NCBI GenBank assembly: GCA_026874595.1
Contig: CM049319.1
Coordinates: 20,817,601 to 20,881,600, forward strand
From: Sipunculus nudus
Taxonomy: Eukaryota > Annelida > Sipuncula > Golfingiida > Sipunculidae
DNA length: 64,000 bases
Reading direction: 5' to 3'
How positions within the stretch are numbered: position 1 is the first letter of the stretch; every line of letters begins with the position of its first letter. Shown piece by piece: positions 55,140 through 64,000 of the stretch. The notes beneath the pieces are model-generated. The model saw only the letters and a list, made by a program, of their open reading frames with translations, did not search any database and was not told the origin of the DNA. A program made the position numbers and the translations under genes.

Positions 55140-55933
55140 GGTGTAAGTAAAATGTCATGTGTTTCATAGAGACGGGCTAATTTCTTTTTTAAAAATGCCT
55201 CTTTGTCATCTGCCTTTGAGAGAGTTTCTTTGTTGATGAATGATTCCAGTAGTAACTGTACTTCCAGTGGCACATCCAACAGCCATTCACATTCAATTTG
55301 AAATTCTGATATCTTCAGAGGTTTTGGCATGTCCTTGGCAAAACATGTTTTGCACTTGATACTTTCACTATCATCCTGTGGTAACTCAAGGTCATATGTG
55401 GAATCTTTAGGATATGTGAATGCTGCATGGATGTTATTTGACAACTTTTTTAGCTTGACTTCATCACGCAAGAGAAATCTGTTTGGTCTTGCTCCACACT
55501 GATAGACCCCAAGTGTTCCAGGTAGAAAGAACACAATATTGGACCAGACACAATGTTTTCTCGCCAAATATGCTGCAATTCGTTCTGCAATATATCTGCA
55601 TTGTCCATTGTGCCCTTTGGCCAACTCAGCATAAATTTCAATCTGATTTACTCCATCTGTCAAAGTGGGGTCCACAGAAACAATTTTTGTCACTTTGTCA
55701 GGAAATTCAACTTGAATAAATTCAGTAACTTGCAAATCAAGAATGCATGGCAAATGTTTCTGTTCAGCAATCAACTCAACCTCGTGTTCCAAGTTTGTGG
55801 CCTCTTTTCGCAAGGATCGTTGGCTCAACAACTTTTTCGATTGAATTAGCATTTGTTGAGAAATAATTTTTGTTTGTTGTATATAGTGAAAATATTTCCA
55901 TTTGTCTGACCGACTTTCTTCATAACAGCTCAA
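55136..55933 (-). CDS. transposon gene, 5'-most surviving segment
   Basis: Same product as 41166-41963, with the same 5' deletion. Confidence 0.6.
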   Translation of the reverse strand: MSCYEESRSDKWKYFHYIQQTKIISQQMLIQSKKLLSQRSLRKEATNLEHEVELIAEQKHLPCILDLQVTEFIQVEFPDKVTKIVSVDPTLTDGVNQIEIYAELAKGHNGQCRYIAERIAAYLARKHCVWSNIVFFLPGTLGVYQCGARPNRFLLRDEVKLKKLSNNIHAAFTYPKDSTYDLELPQDDSESIKCKTCFAKDMPKPLKISEFQIECEWLLDVPLEVQLLLESFINKETLSKADDKEAFLKKKLARLYETHDILLTP

Positions 55934-56213
55934 AATGTCCCAATTTTATGTAAAACAGTGTTAAATCCAGCATTAAAATATAAAACCATTCAGCAACAAG
56001 CAGGGCAACACTAAGAAACAAGCATGCTCCTAGATCCTGTTCACATGCACTGTGTAAATATGATAGCAGCACATTAATCTGCTGAACCCCACAGACCGGG
56101 GCAAACACTTTATCAGGGCAATTAATCAACCCCCGGGTCCATGCATGGCAGTCTGCTGTAACCTGACCCTCAGCTCAAGTTGAGCTGATATTCTGGACAA
56201 ATGTGCTGGACTG

Positions 56214-56731
56214 TGTGGGAAAGCCCGCTTTCATTTGCCCAGCCATAGTTAGGCTTGTTTATATTGCCGCCCAACTTGTTAGCCAAACTATACTGAAAGC
56301 ATTCTGCCAGGAGTCCTGTCCTGATTTATGGCAGTCCATGAGTCAACTTGAGGAAAAGCTGCAAACTGAAGCACTGAAAGGAACTGTCAGGTTGAAGACA
56401 CAGTCAACTCTGGTGGCATATTTTGGACGAGTGTAGATTGTACATTTTATACAATGCCCATTGACTTGTTTAATGGCTTAGTCAATCTATTTGTTTCATT
56501 TGTGTGATTTATTTCTATGTGAATAAAACTTCTGAATCATGTTTGTTATTTATTTTTCTTTATATTTTAAATTTTGAATTAAACAGGGACAGCATATTAA
56601 CATTTACTTGATATACCATCATTATCGCCTGCATTTATATTGGCAGACAAGTATCCCGCTAACACGACCATCCCGCCAACAAGACCCCTTTGCCTGGTCC
56701 CGCAGGTGGTCGCGTTAGCGGGGTTTTACTG
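56214..56731 (+). mobile_element. pogo/Tigger-like element, right part, repeated
   Basis: Equals 42244-42761. The transposase remnant with the QSTLVAYF tail is at 56215-56436. It is followed by (TA)n at 56732-56754. Confidence 0.63.
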
Positions 56732-56754
56732 TATATATATATATATATATATAT

Positions 56755-57764
56755 CCAATTGTTGTATGGAGAAAGCAAGAGACCTCAAGACATGATATGT
56801 CGAGGAATTGTAGAGGTAGTAGTTGTACTACTCACTTGGTCTTACAGCTGTTTCACTGTCTCCAGTTGATCACAGACTGAAGTGTAGTAGGTACATCTAT
56901 TGTGGTTTTTCAGGTGCGCAGTCAGGCATGACGTGTCCGGGTCTTCGAGGCTTGTACACAGAGACGTGTGGCGGGCACCCCCACACAACTCTGCGTGCTT
57001 TTCTCAAGTTATTCTGTTAAGCATGAAGTTTTTACGATGTAGACATTTAGCCCCAATGTCATTTCTTTTGTTGATGTTGTTGGGGCTAGTGCTGTTTTTC
57101 AATATTTCTAGTTTTTCTGACAGACATAAGTCACAGCATTTATCACCTGGTTGGTAGGTTTTGCACTGTTTGATTATTTGCCATTTAATTTTTGGTTTAG
57201 GGTTCATTTTTTTGTCCCAGACGTATTGGGACAGGGTTGTGGCGTTCTTTTTAGATTGAGTTCTGAAAGAGTGAGTATGTTGGGTAAATCTGGTTTTAAA
57301 TTTTCCTTGTGTCATGCCGACGTAGTTGATTTGGGTGTTTTCGACCGTGGCTTTGTAGATGACACCTTCCGTGCAACATTTTCCGGGGATGGGACAGTTG
57401 GTTTTGTCCTTGCAGTTGCATTTATCTGTCTGATCTTGTGGAGTGGTTTGGTCATTTAACACTTTACGGTTGTGGGATGATATTATGGAGTCAATATTAG
57501 GACAGCAGCTGTAACTGATTTTAACTGTTTTTCTGTTGATGATGGGATTTAGGATGTGGTTTTTGGGGAAGTGTTTATCAATTAGTTTTAGGAAGTTCTT
57601 ACCGATATTGGTTTTGAGTGCCATGTTATATGGTGGGTTGTACCATGTTACGTTTCTACTTCTATTCTTTTTTCTCCTAGTAGTGCCTTCAGCGTTTGGT
57701 TGAAATTTAAGTAGGCTGCTATGTCCACTTTTTTTGAGAGCTTGCTCATATTCATACTTATTTT
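56755..57764 (-). mobile_element. 5'-truncated Penelope-like element, repeated
   Basis: Equals 42785-43794. The coding part is 57004-57762 on the minus strand, with intact GIY-YIG residues. Confidence 0.86.
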
Positions 57765-57768
57765 TCCC

Positions 57769-58779
57769 AAAATAAGTATGAATATGAGCAAGCTCTCAAA
57801 AAAAGTGGACATAGCAGCCTACTTAAATTTCAACCAAACGCTGAAGGCACTACTAGGAGAAAAAAGAATAGAAGTAGAAACGTAACATGGTACAACCCAC
57901 CATATAACATGGCACTCAAAACCAATATCGGTAAGAACTTCCTAAAACTAATTGATAAACACTTCCCCAAAAACCACATCCTAAATCCCATCATCAACAG
58001 AAAAACAGTTAAAATCAGTTACAGCTGCTGTCCTAATATTGACTCCATAATATCATCCCACAACCGTAAAGTGTTAAATGACCAAACCACTCCACAAGAT
58101 CAGACAGATAAATGCAACTGCAAGGACAAAACCAACTGTCCCATCCCCGGAAAATGTTGCACGGAAGGTGTCATCTACAAAGCCACGGTCGAAAACACCC
58201 AAATCAACTACGTCGGCATGACACAAGGAAAATTTAAAACCAGATTTACCCAACATACTCACTCTTTCAGAACTCAATCTAAAAAGAACGCCACAACCCT
58301 GTCCCAATACGTCTGGGACAAAAAAATGAACCCTAAACCAAAAATTAAATGGCAAATAATCAAACAGTGCAAAACCTACCAACCAGGTGATAAATGCTGT
58401 GACTTATGTCTGTCAGAAAAACTAGAAATATTGAAAAACAGCACTAGCCCCAACAACATCAACAAAAGAAATGACATTGGGGCTAAATGTCTACATCGTA
58501 AAAACTTCATGCTTAACAGAATAACTTGAGAAAAGCACGCAGAGTTGTGTGGGGGTGCCCGCCACACGTCTCTGTGTACAAGCCTCGAAGACCCGGACAC
58601 GTCATGCCTGACTGCGCACCTGAAAAACCACAATAGATGTACCTACTACACTTCAGTCTGTGATCAACTGGAGACAGTGAAACAGCTGTAAGACCAAGTG
58701 AGTAGTACAACTACTACCTCTACAATTCCTCGACATATCATGTCTTGAGGTCTCTTGCTTTCTCCATACAACAATTGGA
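57769..58779 (+). mobile_element. 5'-truncated Penelope-like element, repeated
   Basis: Equals 43799-44809. The coding part is 57771-58529 on the plus strand. Confidence 0.86.
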
Positions 58780-58801
58780 TATATATATATATATATATAT
58801 A

Positions 58802-59319
58802 CAGTAAAACCCCGCTAACGCGACCACCTGCGGGACCAGGCAAAGGGGTCTTGTTGGCGGGATGGTCGTGTTAGCGGGATACTTGTCTGCCAATATAAAT
58901 GCAGGCGATAATGATGGTATATCAAGTAAATGTTAATATGCTGTCCCTGTTTAATTCAAAATTTAAAATATAAAGAAAAATAAATAACAAACATGATTCA
59001 GAAGTTTTATTCACATAGAAATAAATCACACAAATGAAACAAATAGATTGACTAAGCCATTAAACAAGTCAATGGGCATTGTATAAAATGTACAATCTAC
59101 ACTCGTCCAAAATATGCCACCAGAGTTGACTGTGTCTTCAACCTGACAGTTCCTTTCAGTGCTTCAGTTTGCAGCTTTTCCTCAAGTTGACTCATGGACT
59201 GCCATAAATCAGGACAGGACTCCTGGCAGAATGCTTTCAGTATAGTTTGGCTAACAAGTTGGGCGGCAATATAAACAAGCCTAACTATGGCTGGGCAAAT
59301 GAAAGCGGGCTTTCCCACA
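58802..59319 (-). mobile_element. pogo/Tigger-like element part, repeated
   Basis: Equals 44832-45349. The transposase remnant is at 59097-59318 on the minus strand, and the preceding (TA)n at 58780-58801. Confidence 0.63.
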
Positions 59320-59599
59320 CAGTCCAGCACATTTGTCCAGAATATCAGCTCAACTTGAGCTGAGGGTCAGGTTACAGCAGACTGCCATGCATGGACCCGG
59401 GGGTTGATTAATTGCCCTGATAAAGTGTTTGCCCCGGTCTGTGGGGTTCAGCAGATTAATGTGCTGCTATCATATTTACACAGTGCATGTGAACAGGATC
59501 TAGGAGCATGCTTGTTTCTTAGTGTTGCCCTGCTTGTTGCTGAATGGTTTTATATTTTAATGCTGGATTTAACACTGTTTTACATAAAATTGGGACATT

Positions 59600-60397
59600 T
59601 TGAGCTGTTATGAAGAAAGTCGGTCAGACAAATGGAAATATTTTCACTATATACAACAAACAAAAATTATTTCTCAACAAATGCTAATTCAATCGAAAAA
59701 GTTGTTGAGCCAACGATCCTTGCGAAAAGAGGCCACAAACTTGGAACACGAGGTTGAGTTGATTGCTGAACAGAAACATTTGCCATGCATTCTTGATTTG
59801 CAAGTTACTGAATTTATTCAAGTTGAATTTCCTGACAAAGTGACAAAAATTGTTTCTGTGGACCCCACTTTGACAGATGGAGTAAATCAGATTGAAATTT
59901 ATGCTGAGTTGGCCAAAGGGCACAATGGACAATGCAGATATATTGCAGAACGAATTGCAGCATATTTGGCGAGAAAACATTGTGTCTGGTCCAATATTGT
60001 GTTCTTTCTACCTGGAACACTTGGGGTCTATCAGTGTGGAGCAAGACCAAACAGATTTCTCTTGCGTGATGAAGTCAAGCTAAAAAAGTTGTCAAATAAC
60101 ATCCATGCAGCATTCACATATCCTAAAGATTCCACATATGACCTTGAGTTACCACAGGATGATAGTGAAAGTATCAAGTGCAAAACATGTTTTGCCAAGG
60201 ACATGCCAAAACCTCTGAAGATATCAGAATTTCAAATTGAATGTGAATGGCTGTTGGATGTGCCACTGGAAGTACAGTTACTACTGGAATCATTCATCAA
60301 CAAAGAAACTCTCTCAAAGGCAGATGACAAAGAGGCATTTTTAAAAAAGAAATTAGCCCGTCTCTATGAAACACATGACATTTTACTTACACCTTGA
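59600..60397 (+). CDS. transposon gene, 5'-most surviving segment
   Basis: Same product as 45630-46427. Confidence 0.6.
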   Translation: MSCYEESRSDKWKYFHYIQQTKIISQQMLIQSKKLLSQRSLRKEATNLEHEVELIAEQKHLPCILDLQVTEFIQVEFPDKVTKIVSVDPTLTDGVNQIEIYAELAKGHNGQCRYIAERIAAYLARKHCVWSNIVFFLPGTLGVYQCGARPNRFLLRDEVKLKKLSNNIHAAFTYPKDSTYDLELPQDDSESIKCKTCFAKDMPKPLKISEFQIECEWLLDVPLEVQLLLESFINKETLSKADDKEAFLKKKLARLYETHDILLTP

Positions 60398-60966
60398 ATA
60401 AGCATTATTTAGGCATTCTTCAGCAAGCAAACACAGAGGAGCTCTCTCTACATTATCAGAGTGTTAAGTCTGCCTTTTCTGTCACAGTAAGTGCTGGAGC
60501 AACAAGCTGTTTGACAACAGCTGAGAATAAATTGAAACAAAAGGCTAGTGATGACCTTTGTTACTACAATACATACCTAAGAAAGTACCCTTTGGAATAC
60601 ATGTCTGTTGGTGGATTTGGAACATTTGATGTTAGCCTAAGGGACTGCACCATAATTCTGATGTTGGACAATCTTGTACGACTAAAATATCACAGTGATC
60701 CAAACCCTGGACAAGGGCGTTCCAAGCAGTTATGTACCTTGCCCATCACACTACAAGGTCTACCTAGGGATGCTGCAGTGGTTGATTCGTGGCATGACTC
60801 GACAATTTGTGATGGTAGTGACAACTGTCGCTGCAAAAAACCTGTTTCATTGCAAAGCAGTGATATATCCCTCATCATGGATCTGACTACTGAGGAAGAC
60901 AACTGTTTGAATCGTTTCCATATGCTTTGTACCTGGGGCTTCTCATCTTCCTGGCAGACTTCCAAG
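60394..60966 (+). CDS. transposon gene, LDNLVRLKYHSDPNPG segment
   Basis: Same product as 46424-46996; donor at 60967. Confidence 0.62.
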
Positions 60967-61246
60967 GTAGGCAATATATTTAAGTGAAAATACTTATTAG
61001 TCATTATTATTGCTGAACATCTCATTTAAACATACACAGAAACGGCAATTGTTGGTCTACCTTTCTGCCAGTTTGTATCAACACAGAAAATTATGGAGTA
61101 CTAAGTACAATTTAGATTGAAACTTTATAATTCCTAGTATCTAACAGTCAATAATAATGAAGTTATTCAATTTAATATTCTGTCTTTCAAAATAGCCACT
61201 TATTAACTATTGGTGACTTATTTGCACAAATCATCTTTTTTTCCAG

Positions 61247-61968
61247 ATGACTTTGCAATCTTCCTCACAATGGATCCAAATGTCTCTGAGCCACCAGCCC
61301 TTGAGAGTTCCGAAAATGATATCTGCACAGATGAGGTATAAGAAATATATATTTAGTCATATGAAATGGAGTACAAATGGACATATACAAAATATAAAAA
61401 AATTAATATATCTGACTAATAGGCAGCTGAGCTAAATACCTATAAATTTCATAAATCCAACTCACCATCTTTAAAAATTTTATACATATCTATAAATTAA
61501 GTATACCTACAGGTTCATGATTGGGCATCTTGGCACTGGTTACAGGCTCTATTGTCCCTGTTATCAAGGACAAGTAAGCTATATTTACTTAGTGATCATG
61601 CAAGTTATTTTAATTCAGTGATCAAGCAATTTATAAAGCTTTAACTTAGAAAAAACTGTCCTCCATTTCAATGCAGTGTCTGGTGTCTCAACTTGGACCA
61701 AGTACATCCACCATTCAAGAAGAGATGGAGCTTGCATCTGAGGATGGCAATGCCGTTGACAGGGATGAGGACGAACTGTATGACATAATGCAAGATCATG
61801 ATGCTGAGCAAAAAACAGAACATGTAGAGATGGAAGCACCAGGAACAATCAGTCAATTTGAGAATGAATTTTGTCAATTACAGGATGATAGCATGTTAAG
61901 TGAGGAGGGGGATGATAACATATCACATCTTGAATTGTCAATGCATGATCTTAGTTTGAATGATGAAG
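61247..61968 (+). CDS. transposon gene, three small exons
   Basis: Exons 61247-61335, 61513-61573 and 61677-61968, as at 47277-47998. Confidence 0.65.
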
Positions 61969-62011
61969 GTAAAACAGGTGAAACAACTAACTCAAGTGCA
62001 AAAAAGTGCAG

Positions 62012-64000
62012 CTATTCCAAACTTGTTTGGCTTTGAAAAGTCCATTGCCCCAGCACTTTTATGCAGGCACCCTCCACCAGCAACAGGGCGAGATGATGAC
62101 ATATATGTTCTAAGAGATATACTGGATGACATTTTGATCGAGACTGGCCGCTACAAAATAAACAAACAGGACAAAATCCTTGTTGGACCTGATCACAAAT
62201 TGGGAACCAACCTGTTGAAATTGGTCAAGCAAGAAGAAAAGTATGAACAGTTTCTGCCTGATTTCCCACTTCTTCATTTGCGAAAATCAAGGATCACCAC
62301 TTTGTTTAGCGCATACAAGGATGCTGGCATTATTCATATGTTGAAATTCATGAGAGAAGATGACAGGGATGAATGGACAAAGCTTGTCTCGGCAACACAT
62401 ATTGATGTAGCAACAAGGAATGTGAAGCGCTTGTCTCAAGCTCTGCACCTGGCAGTCATTGTTCGATTTGCAACTACACTGGAGGGAGAAGAATTGGAAA
62501 AACTAAGAGAATCATTTGCAAGTGATGATCCTAGTAGTGTGGCAGACCAATGGGGAGAGAGATTAGAAGATTTTGTTAAACGCAGCTCAGCACAGAATTT
62601 TACCTTTGCCTTACATTGTGACATAATGCGCCACTGCGATGAGATACTGGCTATATCATTAGCTGAACGTTTAGGAGGGAAAGGTGGCTACACACTTTTG
62701 TTAGCTGCTGTGAAGTCCTCACTTGGCTTCTCATATCTCAATGGTGCAAGCTGTTATGCCCCTTTCTGCACCTTACTCCTCCATGAACATTACTCCAATG
62801 GCCCTTACCATCAACATATGAAAGAAACCTTGTTTGCCACACCCATTGGGAACAGTTCATTCAATTTTGCTGGTGACACGAAAAGAGAAATGGACCACCA
62901 GGACGTGCTTAGGGGGTTCCGTTCAGGATCAACCCTTCAGTCGGTCACATGTAGGATGTCTCTTTTAGATCCATTGAATGAGATACATGTACAACAGCTG
63001 AAACACAGAGGGGAGAAACGTGCATCCTTCCAAAAGACAGAAGATGATTTAGGTTGGCGTCTGACCCAAAATGATGTGAATCACATCGTCCCTACTGCAT
63101 CCCTTATCTTGCGAAGGGGTGGTTTGTCAACAGTGCCTTGTCAGTCAGTCTTCAATGTCTACATACAAGAAAAGAAATGTTTGTCTAAATCAGTTTTAGA
63201 CAATCCCACCAAAGCAGCTGGAACCTATCTCATAAAAAAGTTTCTGATGAAAGAAAAACTGTTCAATATCACAGAAGATGACCTGAATGACCTAGACGAA
63301 ACTGAATGTCCTGCAACTTTGAGAAACAGGGTAAGGAAAAGCAAAAGCACAACAGTGAAAAGGTCAACTGACAAGGTAACAATTATAGACAAAACAGATG
63401 AACAGAAAGCAGAGGAAAAGAGGCAACAAATAGTTAAAAGAGAGACAAAGAAGATGGACCACATAAGTTCTAAAATGAACACTTGTCAGGCTTTAGTGAA
63501 GCCAGACTGTACCAAACCTAAAGTAAAAAAGTCCACCAGTGTTGTCAAGGCTTTAAAGTCTTTGATAAGTGCTTGTACCATCAAGGCAAATGAAACCGAC
63601 ACAGGAAGTCTGATATTGACTGAACAAGAAAAAATACCAGCCATTGTGTCTGAATATTCAACGTACGGGACAGTCGAATTTGCTGGTGTAAAATTCAAGG
63701 CACATGCCGCATCTGGCACCCAGTATTTGAAATTTGTTGAGTCAGCAGTGATCAACTCCACAAGAAAACAACTTCCAAAACTGAAAACCTTAGTCTTGTG
63801 TGAGGAGAAATATAAATTTACTCCTGATGACTTCAAAGCTGCTACTAGAGAACAAAGAAAAACAAACAGGTCAGCTTCGATTTCCCATCTGAAAACATCT
63901 GATAGTATTTTAAGTGATGAAGTCTTCAACAAAAAGGCCATCCTAGAAACAGCAGAAGGGAAGAGCCTGATCAGCACATACGTTGCTGCAAATGCCACAA
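62012..64000 (+). CDS. transposon gene, large exon, partial at window edge
   Basis: Same product as the first 663 codons of 48042-50188. The frame is still open at the window end, before the position of the G indel. Confidence 0.7.

Larger units (their letters stand above)
50964..56213 (-). mobile_element. XPG-type transposon, third copy in this block, cut by gap
   Basis: Equals 36994-42243 at a constant offset of 13,970. No difference was noticed on inspection. The terminal repeat is at 56046-56213. Confidence 0.85.
51533..64000. repeat. second giant palindrome, spacer TCCC
   Basis: Arms run from 57764 leftward and 57769 rightward (coordinates add up to 115,533). The spacer TCCC at 57765-57768 is the reverse complement of the first centre's GGGA. 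The right arm runs off the window end, so the true extent is not visible. Confidence 0.92.
59320..64000 (+). mobile_element. XPG-type transposon, fourth copy in this block, runs off window
   Basis: Equals 45350-50030. The terminal repeat is at 59320-59487. The nuclease module would lie beyond the window. Confidence 0.85.

Overview
This window looks like a scaffold segment of an animal (metazoan) nuclear genome, probably a marine invertebrate and perhaps a mollusc or another lophotrochozoan. The evidence is a single-exon heparan-sulfate 3-O-sulfotransferase gene, L2/CR1-like LINE debris, a Penelope-like retroelement with a GIY-YIG domain, GT-AG introns, long satellites, (TA)n microsatellites and a 500-N scaffold gap. 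There are no prokaryotic operons, rRNA or tRNA genes. The species cannot be named from the sequence. The window is mostly mobile and repeated DNA; the only clearly intact host gene is at 28356-29348.

Layout: 1-3.9 kb is AT-rich DNA without a recognisable gene. 3.9-4.8 kb holds a dispersed microsatellite-associated repeat and the 3' end of an L2/CR1-like LINE. 4.8-14.0 kb is satellite: a GTAGCAAAT-type family (4.9-6.5 and 11.2-13.9 kb) flanks a family of about 77 bp (7.0-11.1 kb) that has a 1,225-bp higher-order repeat. 14.2-14.5 kb is a decayed LINE reverse transcriptase. 14.5-28.95 kb is a near-identical inverted repeat (arms about 4.57 kb). It carries sulfotransferase pseudogenes, and its 5.3-kb loop is a truncated DNA transposon fused to a Penelope-like fragment. 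The intact sulfotransferase starts inside the right arm and ends just beyond it. 29.6-33.3 kb is a direct tandem duplication of its downstream flank, with Penelope-derived filler at the junction. 33.7-34.6 kb is LINE debris and microsatellites.

From 34.6 kb on, one composite unit recurs in alternating orientation. A 7,236-bp DNA transposon (35008-42243, minus strand) has 168-bp terminal inverted repeats and a TGTG target duplication. It carries a multi-exon gene of unknown function followed by an XPG/FEN1-type nuclease. It sits inside a short pogo/Tigger-like element, which lies next to a 5'-truncated Penelope-like element. At 43795-43798 the sequence turns back on itself: 37129-43794 and 43799-50463 form an almost perfect palindrome with a 4-base spacer. 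After the N gap (50464-50963) the same palindrome appears again, with its spacer reverse-complemented. This suggests either true palindromic amplification or one palindromic locus assembled twice.

The most interesting system is the transposon plus the way its locus became palindromic. A related junction at 23371-23384 contains a 7-bp inverted repeat with a CCC loop. Fold-back of such a sequence would yield the palindrome centre to within one base. The transposon resembles the Academ superfamily as I know it (XPG-type nuclease, 3-4 bp target duplications), but that assignment is inference.
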